A stretch of 64,000 nt of DNA, from the NCBI RefSeq assembly GCF_022627325.1, contig NZ_JAETZZ010000002.1, forward strand, positions 356,565-420,564, written 5' to 3'. Under the pieces are notes generated by a model. It had not been told where the DNA came from and searched no databases. It saw only the letters and a program-made list of their open reading frames with translations. Below, piece by piece: positions 16,448-25,224 of this stretch; the stretch's first letter is position 1, and the number at the start of each line of letters is the position of its first letter. The position numbers and the translations under genes are program-made. Origin of the DNA: Pseudomonas putida (GTDB taxonomy: Bacteria > Pseudomonadota > Gammaproteobacteria > Pseudomonadales > Pseudomonadaceae).

Positions 16448-17434
16448 ATGAACACCCTGCCGATCATCGATATCAGCCCGCTGTACCAGCAAGATCCCAC
16501 CGCCCGCCTGGCCGTAGCCCGGCAGATCGACGCCGCCTGCAGGCAGTGGGGCTTCTACTACATCAAGGGGCACCCCATCCCGGCCAGCCGCATTGGCGCA
16601 CTGAAAGCGGCCGCCGAACAGTTCTTCGCCTGCCCTCCCGAGGAAAAGCTGCGCATCGACATCACCCAGAGCGAGCACCATCGCGGCTACGGCGCCATCG
16701 CCACCGAACAGCTGGACCCGACCCGGCCAAGCGACCTGAAAGAAACCTTCGACATGGGCTTTCACATGGCCCCGGATCATCCCGACGTACTCGCGAAAAA
16801 GCCACTGCGTGGGCCCAATCGGCACCCCGCCATCCCCGGTTGGGAGGCGCTGCTGCAAGCGCATTACCAAGACATGCACGCCCTCTCACTCACCCTGCTA
16901 CGGGCGATGGCGCAGGCGTTGGGCATCGAGCAGGATTTTTTCGACCAGCGCTTCGCCAACCCCATCAGCGTTTTTCGCATGATCCACTACCCGCCGCGCC
17001 TGGCCGCCAGCAGCACCGACCAACAAGGCGCCGGCGCGCACACCGACTACGGGTGCGTCACCTTGCTGTATCAGGACAGCACGGGCGGCCTGCAGGTGCA
17101 GAGCGTGGATGGCCAGTGGATCGATGCGCCGCCGATCGAGGGCACCTATGTGGTCAATATCGGCGACATGATGGCGCGCTGGAGCAACGACAGGTACACC
17201 TCAACGCCCCACCGGGTCGTCAGCCCGCAGGGCGCGCACCGCTACTCGATGCCGTTCTTTGCCGAACCGCATCCGGACACGATGATCAGTTGCCTGCCCA
17301 ACTGCTCCAGCCCCGACAACCCACCCAAGTACCCGCCGGTTTCGTGCAGTGCCTACATGCTGTCGCGCTTCGCCGAAACCTATGCCTATCGCCGTGAGCA
17401 GGCTACGGAGCCTGCGCCACATCAGCTCAGGTAG
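16448..17434 (+). CDS. 2-oxoglutarate/Fe(II)-dependent oxygenase, isopenicillin N synthase-like
   Basis: Encodes 328 residues. The N-terminal DIOX_N part is LPIIDISPL. The catalytic core has the iron ligands H-x-D (HTDYGCVTLL) and a later His (TPHRVVSP), followed by the R-x-S 2-oxoglutarate-binding pair (HRYSMPFF). It probably hydroxylates a small molecule with O2 and 2-oxoglutarate. It follows the BMP transporter at short distance on the same strand, so its substrate may be the imported nucleoside or purine. The ATG has GGAG seven bases upstream. The 3' end overlaps the convergent amidohydrolase gene by 13 bases. Confidence 0.85.
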   Translation: MNTLPIIDISPLYQQDPTARLAVARQIDAACRQWGFYYIKGHPIPASRIGALKAAAEQFFACPPEEKLRIDITQSEHHRGYGAIATEQLDPTRPSDLKETFDMGFHMAPDHPDVLAKKPLRGPNRHPAIPGWEALLQAHYQDMHALSLTLLRAMAQALGIEQDFFDQRFANPISVFRMIHYPPRLAASSTDQQGAGAHTDYGCVTLLYQDSTGGLQVQSVDGQWIDAPPIEGTYVVNIGDMMARWSNDRYTSTPHRVVSPQGAHRYSMPFFAEPHPDTMISCLPNCSSPDNPPKYPPVSCSAYMLSRFAETYAYRREQATEPAPHQLR

Positions 17435-18606
17435 TCTTCAACCCACTTCACCCAGCAATCGGAGCCGATCTTCACCAGTGCGTCGTTGAAGTCATAGTGT
17501 GGGTTATGGACCGAGCAACCGTGGAACTCCCCTGTGCCGTTGCCCAGCATGAAGTAGCACCCCGGCCGCGCCTGGAGCATGTAGGCGAAATCTTCGGTTC
17601 CCATCACCTTCTTGGGCATCCGCGCCAGCATCTGCCCTTCGGCAAACAGCGGGCGCAGGCTCTCACGCAGCTGTGCGCTTTGCGCCTCGCTGTTGCTCAG
17701 CGCAGGCGCCAGCTGGGTAAAGTCCAGCGCGATCTCCACCCCAAAGCTCTCGGCATGCCCCTTGACCAGCGCCTCGATGCGCTGGTTGATCTTCGACTGG
17801 GTTTGGGGCGTATCGGTGCGCACGCTGAGCAACATGCTCGCTTCATCGGGAATGATGTTGTAGACCGTGCCCGCCTGGATCATGCCGATGCTGATCACCG
17901 CATACTCTTCAACGCTCAGGTTGCGCGACTTGATGGTCTGGATGCCACTGATCAGGCTATTCAAGGCCGAGATGGGGTCCACCGCAAGCTCCGGCATGGC
18001 GCCGTGCCCGCCTTTGCCGCTGATGCGAATGCTCACCCGCTGGGAAGACGCCATGGTCGGCCCGCTCTGCACCACGCAAGTGCCCACCGGCATGCCTGGC
18101 ATGTTGTGCAGCGCGTACACAGAATCACACGGGAAACGCTCGAACAGGCCATCATCGATCATGGCCTTGGCGCCGGCCAGGCCTTCTTCGTCGGGCTGGA
18201 AGATCAGGTTCAAGGTACCGTTGAAGTTGCGCGTGGCAGCCAATCGCGAAGCCGCCGCCAGCAGGATCGCGGTATGCCCGTCATGGCCACAGGCATGCAT
18301 GCGCCCAGGGATCTTGCTGGCATGCGCGAAGGGGTTCTTCTCACTCATGGGCAGCGCGTCCATGTCTGCCCGTAGCCCGATGCTGCGGGGGCTGTCGCCC
18401 ACTTTAAGCACCCCTACCAGGCCGTGCCCGCCCACATTACGGTGTACCTCATAGCCCCAGGCTTGCAGCTTCTCAGCCACCAGGGCAGCAGTGTCAGGCG
18501 TGTCGCCGCCGAGCTCCGGCGCGGCATGGATCTGGCGGCGGATCTTGATGAACGCGTCCAGGTCTTCGGCCAGCTGCGGCGCTTGATTTCGTTCGAAGGT
18601 ACCCAT
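17422..18606 (-). CDS. M20 family metallopeptidase / amidohydrolase (hippuricase-like)
   Basis: Encodes 394 residues of the M20D aminoacylase/hippurate hydrolase family. Metal-binding motifs are present: M-H-A-C-G-H-D-G-H-T at about 105-114, D-E-E-G (PDEEGLAGA) at about 140, and a late E-F-H-G-C-S-V-H-N-P-H-Y-D. It should cleave an N-acyl amino acid or amide in the cytoplasm. The start lies directly after the MFS transporter stop (two bases), so the two form an operon: uptake of a conjugate followed by hydrolysis. The exact substrate is not readable. Confidence 0.88.
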   Translation of the reverse strand: MGTFERNQAPQLAEDLDAFIKIRRQIHAAPELGGDTPDTAALVAEKLQAWGYEVHRNVGGHGLVGVLKVGDSPRSIGLRADMDALPMSEKNPFAHASKIPGRMHACGHDGHTAILLAAASRLAATRNFNGTLNLIFQPDEEGLAGAKAMIDDGLFERFPCDSVYALHNMPGMPVGTCVVQSGPTMASSQRVSIRISGKGGHGAMPELAVDPISALNSLISGIQTIKSRNLSVEEYAVISIGMIQAGTVYNIIPDEASMLLSVRTDTPQTQSKINQRIEALVKGHAESFGVEIALDFTQLAPALSNSEAQSAQLRESLRPLFAEGQMLARMPKKVMGTEDFAYMLQARPGCYFMLGNGTGEFHGCSVHNPHYDFNDALVKIGSDCWVKWVEDYLS

Positions 18607-18607
18607 G

Positions 18608-19909
18608 TCATTCGCATCCTTTGTTTTCAGGGAAGTAGTTGAGGCAGACCAGGCTTACCGCACCACCCACCAGCAGGTAGTAGGCCGGTGCCAATGGCGT
18701 GCCCATTGCGGCAATCAGCCAGGTAGCGATCAGTGGCGAAAACCCACCGAAAAGCGTGACCCCCAGGCTGTAGCTGACCGAGGTGCCAAAGGCACGCTGT
18801 GCCTTGGGGAAGCCCTCCATGATCAACGCGAAGTACGCGCCGGCGCCTATGCAGGTCGGCAGAATCAACGCCGCGACACACATCATTGCCAGGCCCATGT
18901 GCTGCACGTGCCCAAGCACGTAGAACACCGGCAGCGTCAGCACCACGGGCGCAAGAATGGTCCAGACCAGCAGGCGTTTCCTGAGCTGGTACTTGTCGGC
19001 GAACTTGCCGGCCAGCGGGCATATGATCGCCATGCAGCCGCTGCTGATGCCGGCGATCGCCATGGCACTGCTTTGCGGGTAGTGCATGGCGGTCGTCAGG
19101 TAGGTGGGCATGTAGAACACGAACAGGTACATGCCGATGGTGGAACTGGCCATCAGGCCGATGCCCAGGCCGATGCGTTTGAGCAGCTCCGGGTCCAGCG
19201 GCTGCCTGCCCTCGTGCGCCGCCGCGGCCTCATGGGTTTCGGGTAGGCGGTTGCGGATGTACAAGCCTACCGGGCCGATCAGCAGGCCGAAAATGAATGG
19301 AATGCGCCAGCCCCAGCTCTCGAGGCTGGCCGGGTCCAGCAACTGGCTCAGGGTGAACCCGAACCCCGCCCCGACCAGCGCGGCATACCCCTGGCTGGCC
19401 GCCTGCCAGCTCACGCTCTGGCAGCGCTTGGCGGCAGTACTGGACTCCATCAGGTAAACGGATGCGGTACCGACCTCGCCACCTGCCGACACCCCTTGAA
19501 TAAGCCGCCCGGCGACCAGCATGAACGTTGCAAAGATGCCCACTTGCGAATAGGTCGGCGCGAAGGCGATCAAGGCAGTGCCCAATGTCATCAAACCGAT
19601 CGTCAGGCTCAAGGCGGCTTTGCGGCCATGCTTGTCCGCGTACCGGCCGATGATGATGCCCCCGACAGGGCGCATCAAAAAGCCCACACCAAAGGTTGCC
19701 AGCGACATCAGCAGCGAGGCCAGTGCCGACTCCGACGGGAAGAAGTGCCGGCCGATCAGTACTGCGAAGAAGCTGTAGATCGTGAAGTCGTACATCTCCA
19801 GCGCGTTGCCCAGTGAGCACGCTATCAGGGTTCTGCGTGAGGATGATGCCTGCGCATGATGCTTTGGCCCGGCCTCCAGGATCGTAGGTGCAGGTAGCGG
19901 TCTGTTCAT
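18608..19909 (-). CDS. MFS transporter, metabolite:H+ symporter type
   Basis: Encodes 433 residues with about 12 membrane segments. Signatures of the MHS subfamily (ShiA, KgtP, ProP) are present: N-A-L-E-M-Y-D-F-T-I-Y-S-F-F-A near the start, F-L-M-R-P-V-G-G-I-I-I-G, and D-K-H-G-R-K in the loop between helices 2 and 3. The ATG at 19909 has GGAG six bases before it and removes a 30-residue non-conserved leader. First gene of an operon with the M20 hydrolase. It probably imports the carboxylate or acyl-amino acid that the hydrolase cleaves. Confidence 0.85.
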   Translation of the reverse strand: MNRPLPAPTILEAGPKHHAQASSSRRTLIACSLGNALEMYDFTIYSFFAVLIGRHFFPSESALASLLMSLATFGVGFLMRPVGGIIIGRYADKHGRKAALSLTIGLMTLGTALIAFAPTYSQVGIFATFMLVAGRLIQGVSAGGEVGTASVYLMESSTAAKRCQSVSWQAASQGYAALVGAGFGFTLSQLLDPASLESWGWRIPFIFGLLIGPVGLYIRNRLPETHEAAAAHEGRQPLDPELLKRIGLGIGLMASSTIGMYLFVFYMPTYLTTAMHYPQSSAMAIAGISSGCMAIICPLAGKFADKYQLRKRLLVWTILAPVVLTLPVFYVLGHVQHMGLAMMCVAALILPTCIGAGAYFALIMEGFPKAQRAFGTSVSYSLGVTLFGGFSPLIATWLIAAMGTPLAPAYYLLVGGAVSLVCLNYFPENKGCE

Positions 19910-20287
19910 TGTTATCTCCGATGGCGAATCACGGCATGCAGTGACTATCAGCCAATCGCGCTGCCAACACACTTGCGGTTTTGGCAATGAGCTAACCAAT
20001 GGTTAATTGACCTGGCGCTGATGTGGCCGCTTTGCCTTGGCATGGCGCACAGATGCCCTGGCATCGTCCTTGTGCCCCTATAAGGGTCACCGAAATCGGC
20101 CACGCACTGGGCTGGGAACAGGGATCGCGCACTGCCAGGCAGACGCTTCGTGGCCATCGTTTCCCGGCCCTGCCAAGTCCAACCCACCTTATTAACCAAC
20201 AGGCATACGTTGGCCAAACAAGCAATCACGCTGCAACCTGATGTTCATCGAATCTAGCGCGACCGTATCCTGTGCCTGGAGTCGTGA
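19910..20287. promoter_or_regulatory. Divergent control region between the MFS operon and the porin gene
   Basis: 378 bases without a gene. AT-rich pieces lie near 19975-20010 (GAGCTAACCAATGGTTAATTGACC contains the palindrome TTAACCATTGGTTAA-like core AACCA-ATGGTT) and near 20190-20210. The AACCAATGGTT symmetry at about 19993-20003 is a candidate operator for the LysR regulator at 21404, which probably controls both directions. Confidence 0.35.
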
Positions 20288-21427
20288 ATGAATACTTGCA
20301 TCACTCGCACCGTGTCGTTGCTGTTGATGAGCCAAGGGATTTGTCTTGCCACGCAGGCTGAGGCCGAGGGCTTCCCTACCCTCAACCGGTTGGCTTCCGG
20401 GTTCGGTTACTACGGGGTAGATCAAGGTTTCGATGACAAGCTGAAGGTCTACGGTACCGTGGATGCATTCGCCAGCTACCACGACGCCGAGCACCACTCA
20501 GGTTTCCAACTGGCAGGCGGCGGCGCCTGGACCAACAAGCTCGGGTTGTATGCCCGCAAAGCTGTTGCCCCCGATACGGTGCTGGAACTGGACGTCGAAG
20601 AAGGCTTCAATCTGAACGGCAAGGCCATGGAGGGCACCTGGGACACTATCGGCACGCTGCGCCTGGCAACGGTCGCCCTGCGTTCGCGCAGCCTGGGCAG
20701 GCTTGAGTTCGGCAAAACCTACGGGGTGAGCACCCCGACCTACGCCGACCCGTTTCTGGCGGCATACGGCTCACCGTATACGTTTCTGTCCATACCTGCT
20801 GCCGGCAGAGGCGCCTACTATCTCGACCTGCGGCCCAAGCACACCCTGGCCTACACCAGCCCGAGCATGAACGGCTTCAGCGTCGCAACGGCCGTGAGCT
20901 TCGGCTTCGATGATGTCGGCAGCCAGGGGCGTACGGTGCGTGGTGGGGGTGCGAAGCTGCAGTACCGGAACAGCCGTGTGATGCTGCTGGGGTCTTACAA
21001 CCTGTATTACAGCGACCCGTGGGACGATGGTGGCAACTCGCGACAGACTGCCAACCACTTCACAAGCCTGTCGGCGTTCTATGATTTCGGCCCGCTGTCC
21101 ACCAGCCTGACCTGGCAACGCCAGGATGTAGACCAAGCCGGCACACCCAGTACCACCGTTTACACCTTCGGCCTGATGGCCCCGGTGGGCAAGCTTGACG
21201 TGCTCAGGCTGGCGGTGGTCCAGCGGTCGGTGTCGGCCCGCGACAAAGACGCGCTGGGCGTGATGCTGGGCTACGACCATTTCTTCAACCGGCGCTGGGC
21301 CGCCTATGCGCGGGTGGGCATGATCGCCAACCAGAGCGCGTCATCGGTGACCTACGCAGGCACCCCTGTCGATCAGGTGGGCGATGACCCAAGCAATGTT
21401 TCACTAGGCATGTACTACCACTTCTGA
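20288..21427 (+). CDS. Outer membrane porin, general Gram-negative type
   Basis: Encodes 379 residues. The signal peptide ends near T-Q-A-E-A. The mature part has many short amphipathic strands and ends N-V-S-L-G-M-Y-Y-H-F, with the C-terminal Phe needed by outer membrane porins. An L-K-V-Y-G-T-V-D-A-F strand follows the mature start, as in trimeric porins of the Porin_4 family. It is divergent from the MFS/M20 operon and probably provides outer-membrane uptake for the same substrate. Its 3' end overlaps the convergent LysR gene by 24 bases. Confidence 0.85.
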   Translation: MNTCITRTVSLLLMSQGICLATQAEAEGFPTLNRLASGFGYYGVDQGFDDKLKVYGTVDAFASYHDAEHHSGFQLAGGGAWTNKLGLYARKAVAPDTVLELDVEEGFNLNGKAMEGTWDTIGTLRLATVALRSRSLGRLEFGKTYGVSTPTYADPFLAAYGSPYTFLSIPAAGRGAYYLDLRPKHTLAYTSPSMNGFSVATAVSFGFDDVGSQGRTVRGGGAKLQYRNSRVMLLGSYNLYYSDPWDDGGNSRQTANHFTSLSAFYDFGPLSTSLTWQRQDVDQAGTPSTTVYTFGLMAPVGKLDVLRLAVVQRSVSARDKDALGVMLGYDHFFNRRWAAYARVGMIANQSASSVTYAGTPVDQVGDDPSNVSLGMYYHF

Positions 21428-22342
21428 AACGTCACGTGGCAGCGTCTTGAGGACTCTTGCGCGCAAGCTGTGGAAGAGTTCTTGAGCCGGAGCCGTGAGG
21501 CTATCGCGGTCGATGCAGACCAGGTTGATCGGATAGTCGGGGACCAACTCCTGCACCGCCACTTGAATGAACTCTGGCCGGATGGCAAAGGTGGTGGCGT
21601 CGTTCACGGCCAGTTCACTGATGGTCATCAGCGACTCGGTGTTTTTCAAAAGCTTGAGGGCCATCATTATCGACGTGCACTCCACTGCGTTCGGCGGCAC
21701 CCGAAGGCCGTTGACCTCGAACAACTGGTGGAACTGCGATGCCTGATCGCTCAACTCGTCCAGGCTGATCCAGTTGGCGTACTGCAGCGAACGCAGCGAC
21801 TGGGAAAACTTCTGTTGGTTGGACGCATGGCAGATCACCTTGCCCTTGATGCTGCCCACCGCCTCCCAATCCAGATTCAGACGGCTCAAGGGTTGCTGGG
21901 AGGTGATGGCAAAGTCCAGGCTACCGTCGCGCAGGCGTTGCAGGATCTGGCTGGGACGCAGGTCGGTGATGGTGATTTTCACCCGCGGGTACTTGCGCCG
22001 AAAAGCCAGGATGCTTTCATCCACGCCGTCAAGCATCGCCGTCAGCGAGGTGACGCCGATCGACACCGCCCCCAATGCGGCATCCTGAATGCTGGCCGCC
22101 TCGATCTGCAAACGGCGGATACTCTCCACCACCAGGTTGGCATGGCGGATGATGCGCTTGCCCTCATCGGTCAACGCCATGCCCTTGTACGACCGCTGCA
22201 GGAGGGTGAACCCAAGCTCCCGCTCCAGTTCCTTGATCGAACGGCTCAGGGCAGGTTGGGTGATGTGCAGGATCTTGGAGGCCTCGAGAATGCTCCCCCC
22301 CTGGTGAATGGCGACAAGCGCCTTGAGCTGATGAAGTTTCAA
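21404..22342 (-). CDS. LysR family transcriptional regulator
   Basis: Encodes 312 residues. The N-terminal winged helix is standard (MKLHQLKALVAIHQGGSILE, ASKILHITQPALSRSIKELE, LGFTLLQRSYKGMALTDEG). The C-terminal effector domain has the usual length. It is convergent with the porin gene and beyond it lies the divergent MFS/M20 operon, so it likely regulates this uptake and hydrolysis group. Its R-S-I-K-E-L-E recognition helix is CysB/GalR-group like. Effector unknown. Confidence 0.87.
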   Translation of the reverse strand: MKLHQLKALVAIHQGGSILEASKILHITQPALSRSIKELERELGFTLLQRSYKGMALTDEGKRIIRHANLVVESIRRLQIEAASIQDAALGAVSIGVTSLTAMLDGVDESILAFRRKYPRVKITITDLRPSQILQRLRDGSLDFAITSQQPLSRLNLDWEAVGSIKGKVICHASNQQKFSQSLRSLQYANWISLDELSDQASQFHQLFEVNGLRVPPNAVECTSIMMALKLLKNTESLMTISELAVNDATTFAIRPEFIQVAVQELVPDYPINLVCIDRDSLTAPAQELFHSLRARVLKTLPRDVSEVVVHA

Positions 22343-22422
22343 GCGTGAACACCTTATCGAGAGCGGCGGGTTTCAGGTTGCAGCTCACCTTGAACTGCAA
22401 AAAGAAGGCCCGGAATCGGTTC

Positions 22423-22530
22423 ATGATCAGCCCCAGCCTGGCGCTGAACGCCCTGCTGCCGGGCTTGGCATCCAGAACCTGCGAGCACTGCGCCGAGCGG
22501 TTGATCTGCGAGCATCACAAATGTGCATGA
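22423..22530 (+). CDS. Possible 35-residue cysteine-rich protein
   Basis: An ATG with GGA nine bases upstream opens a short frame whose C-terminal half is C-E-H-C-A-E-R-L-I-C-E-H-H-K-C. The four Cys and three His look like a zinc- or iron-binding knuckle. It lies between the LysR gene and the end of the photolyase gene, transcribed away from LysR. The ribosome binding site is weak and I know no family, so it may be chance. Confidence 0.3.
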   Translation: MISPSLALNALLPGLASRTCEHCAERLICEHHKCA

Positions 22531-22588
22531 TGGCTGCGCAGCGGTAGCTGCAGATCATGGAAAAGTGGTCGCTTATCGAACGGTTATT

Positions 22589-24115
22589 TCACAGGCTCTG
22601 GCCATTGTCGAGGCGGGCCAACAAGGCTTCGCCCCGCGCCCACACACCTTCACGCCTGGCCACCGACATGCGCTCAAGGCTGCGATAGACCAAGGCCAGG
22701 CGGGGATTGCCGGCCAACAGGTCACGATGGCGGATGATGAAGTGCCAGTACAGCGCATTGAATGGGCAGGCATCCTCCTCTACCGCATGTTCGACCTTGT
22801 AGCTGCAAGCCTTGCAATGGTCGGACATGCGCTGGATGTAACGGCCACTGGCGCAATAGGGTTTGGACCCCAGGTAGCCGCCGTCGGCGTGCATCACCAT
22901 GCCGAGCGTGTTCGGCAACTCGACCCAATCGAAGGCATCCATGTACACCGCCAGGTACCACTCGCATATCGCGCTGGGCACAATGCCGGCGAGCAGTGCG
23001 AAGTTGCCCGTGACCATCAGCCGCTGGATGTGATGCGCATAGCCCAGTTGCAGCGTCTGGCCGATGGCTTGCGCCATGCAGCGCATGCGGGTACGCCCGG
23101 TCCAGTAGAATTCCGGCAACGCACGGTCGTTGCCAAGGTAGTTGAGCGCGGCATACTCCGGCATGCGTAGCCAATAGATGCCGCGCACATACTCGCGCCA
23201 GCCGATCAGCTGGCGGATGAACCCTTCAGCAGCGTTGAGCGGTATGCGCGCCTCACGCCAGGCAGTGTCCACGTCGTCGCACAACTGCCGCACATCCAGC
23301 AGCCCGATGTTCAGGGCCGCACTGATTCGCGCATGGAACAGGAACGGCTCGCCTTCGGCCATGGCGTCTTGATAGTCGCCGAACGCGGCCAGGCCGAACT
23401 CGAGAAAATGTTGCCAGAGCTGCTGGGCCTGTTCATGGGTCACGGGATAGTCGAACCCTTCGACCGCGCCGTAGTGGTCATTGAAGCATTCGCCGACCAG
23501 CGCCACGACCGCCGTGGTGATTTCGTCATGCTCAAAGCGCGCCGGGAATGGCCCACGTAGCCCCCGTGGCAAGGGTTTGCGATTGTCACCGTCCAGGTTC
23601 CAGGTCCCACCCACAGGGCTGCCATCGAGCTCCAGCAGAAGGCCGCAGCGCTTGCGCATGCCGCGGTAGAAATGCTCCATACGCAATTGGCGACGGTCTC
23701 TCGCCCAACGTGCGAACGCCTCGCGCGAGCACAGAAAGCGTGTATCGCGATGCCATACCAGCGGTAAGCCGGCATCGTTCAACGCCTGCTCCAGGCGCCA
23801 CTCACCACACTCGGTCAGGTGGATGTGCGTCGCCCCCAGCGCCTGCTGCCACCGGCGCAACTCACCGACGATGCTGCCGCTGTTGCCGGGTGCGTTCAGC
23901 TCCACATATTCCACCCGCCAGCCGCGATCACGCAGCGCCTGGGCAAAATGGCGCATGGCGCTGAAGATGAGCACGATCTTTTGCGGATGGTGGGGCACAT
24001 AGCGCGCCTCGCCCTGCACTTCGGCCATCAGGATAACGTCGTGTGCAGGGTCCAGCGTGGCCAGGCTCGCCAGGTCGAACGACAGCTGATCCCCCAGCAC
24101 AAGGCCCAGGCGCAT
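22589..24115 (-). CDS. Cryptochrome/photolyase family protein, iron-sulfur (6-4) photolyase type
   Basis: Encodes 508 residues of the deoxyribodipyrimidine-photolyase-related family (PhrB/FeS-BCP). It starts R-L-G-L-V-L-G-D-Q-L, the N-terminal antenna domain. The C-terminal FAD domain has M-V-T-G-N-F-A-L-L and the cluster cysteines C-E-W-Y, Y-C-A-S-G, H-C-K-A-C-S-Y and D-A-C-P-F-N, matching the four ligands of a [4Fe-4S] cluster. It should repair (6-4) photoproducts using blue light. The ATG at 24115 lies eight bases after the DUF6482 gene stop, so they form an operon. An upstream start at 24190 would overlap that gene. Confidence 0.88.
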   Translation of the reverse strand: MRLGLVLGDQLSFDLASLATLDPAHDVILMAEVQGEARYVPHHPQKIVLIFSAMRHFAQALRDRGWRVEYVELNAPGNSGSIVGELRRWQQALGATHIHLTECGEWRLEQALNDAGLPLVWHRDTRFLCSREAFARWARDRRQLRMEHFYRGMRKRCGLLLELDGSPVGGTWNLDGDNRKPLPRGLRGPFPARFEHDEITTAVVALVGECFNDHYGAVEGFDYPVTHEQAQQLWQHFLEFGLAAFGDYQDAMAEGEPFLFHARISAALNIGLLDVRQLCDDVDTAWREARIPLNAAEGFIRQLIGWREYVRGIYWLRMPEYAALNYLGNDRALPEFYWTGRTRMRCMAQAIGQTLQLGYAHHIQRLMVTGNFALLAGIVPSAICEWYLAVYMDAFDWVELPNTLGMVMHADGGYLGSKPYCASGRYIQRMSDHCKACSYKVEHAVEEDACPFNALYWHFIIRHRDLLAGNPRLALVYRSLERMSVARREGVWARGEALLARLDNGQSL

Positions 24116-24123
24116 CGTATGGT

Positions 24124-24429
24124 CTACCACTGGCTGGCCAGCGTCACCGGCACGCGCAGGGGCTCGACAGGGCCGTTGCGCTGGCCGCACATCTCGTCAT
24201 GCACCACCTGTTGCACCAGCATGCAAGGCACCGGCGGCAGATCGGCCAACAGTTGGCGCAGCTCGGTCGTCGAGCGCAAGCGCAGTGCCTGGCCGTTCGC
24301 ATCGCTGAGGGTGAGCGGCCCTTCTTCGGTCAGCGCGCGCAGGATGTAAAAGCCGCCTTCCAGCGATAGCAGCTCAAGTTCTCGAACGTTACCGGCTGCG
24401 GCCAGCTCCGTCAGGTTGTGCAGGTTCAT
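24124..24429 (-). CDS. DUF6482 family protein
   Basis: Encodes 101 residues. The pattern M-N-L-H-N-L-T-E-L-A-A, E-L-E-L-L-S-L-E-G-G-F-Y and V-V-H-D-E-M-C-G fits the Pseudomonas DUF6482 family of small soluble proteins with unknown function. It is the first gene of the photolyase operon. Co-location with a light-repair enzyme and the TGTATAG repeats upstream suggest joint light regulation. No catalytic residues are apparent. Confidence 0.75.
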   Translation of the reverse strand: MNLHNLTELAAAGNVRELELLSLEGGFYILRALTEEGPLTLSDANGQALRLRSTTELRQLLADLPPVPCMLVQQVVHDEMCGQRNGPVEPLRVPVTLASQW

Positions 24430-24497
24430 GGCGTGTACTCCATCAGGCAGGCTTCAGCTGCGCAGGGCGGCATTTGCAAGTGTCAGACTCAGTAAAT

Positions 24498-24545
24498 CCT
24501 ATACAATAATAGACTGATGTATAGGTTTTGGCTTTTACTGTATAG
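24498..24545. promoter_or_regulatory. Three TGTATAG repeats about two helical turns apart, possible light-responsive operator
   Basis: CCTATACA at 24498-24505 (inverted copy), TGTATAGG at 24518-24525 and TGTATAG at 24539-24545 are 20 and 21 bases apart, so all lie on one helix face. They sit in the divergent gap between the DUF6482/photolyase operon and the DUF1543 gene. MerR-type LitR/CarH regulators control photolyase genes in P. putida and bind AT-rich repeats of this kind. I infer such a regulator; none is encoded in the window. Confidence 0.45.
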
Positions 24546-24687
24546 ATTTCTGCTCATATTTAGCGATCGCCCCTGGGCCGCTGCAACCGGCGCCAGAGCC
24601 GGCAGGCAAAGGTGCGTCGAGAGACGGTGGTCGACCGGCCTCATAACCCGCAGAATAGGTGGCTTCGGCCCTGTGAAGGAATTGCTC

Positions 24688-25179
24688 ATGCTGTACGTAG
24701 TCATGCTCGGTGGCCGCCACCCACGGGCCAGTATCGAGGTGCACGACGTGCTGTTCGCGCAGGCGGACTCACTGCAGCAGGCCTACCCGCAACTGCGCGA
24801 AGGCTGGTTCGGCAGCCGTGCAGGCCTGCATATCGACTCGTGGCTGGAAGTCGACGGTATCGACCGCTACCGTGTCGCCTTCAGCCCCCTGGCGCCAGGC
24901 CCGGACGACATGCGGCTGTTCTTCATCAACCTGGGTGGCTACGAGCCACAGGTGTTCGGTGAGGCGCATCGCTACCTGCTGGTAGTGGCCAGGGACAAGG
25001 CCCAGGCCAAGCAACTGGGCAAGCAACGCATGCAGGCAGGCTGGCTCAAGCCGCATACCGATGCAGTGCTTGAGGTCGACGACTGCCTGCCAGTCGACCT
25101 GGTGGGCGGGCGCTATGTGCACTTGATAGAAGGTGCGCATGGCGGGCTGCGGCAATACAGCGACTATATCCTGCTCTGA
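24688..25179 (+). CDS. DUF1543 domain-containing protein
   Basis: Encodes 163 residues. It begins M-L-Y-V-V-M-L-G-G-R-H-P-R-A-S-I-E-V-H-D-V, the hallmark start of DUF1543, followed by W-F-G-S-R-A-G-L-H-I-D-S-W. A second copy of a similar strand (F-F-I-N-L-G-G-Y) suggests two related halves. Soluble, function unknown. GAAGGA lies about nine bases before the ATG. It is divergent from the photolyase operon across a repeat-rich promoter region, so it may share light or stress control. Confidence 0.8.
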   Translation: MLYVVMLGGRHPRASIEVHDVLFAQADSLQQAYPQLREGWFGSRAGLHIDSWLEVDGIDRYRVAFSPLAPGPDDMRLFFINLGGYEPQVFGEAHRYLLVVARDKAQAKQLGKQRMQAGWLKPHTDAVLEVDDCLPVDLVGGRYVHLIEGAHGGLRQYSDYILL

Positions 25180-25224
25180 GGCCCCGGCTGCCTGGCATCG
25201 GCGCTGGGGCAGCGATCCCGTTCC

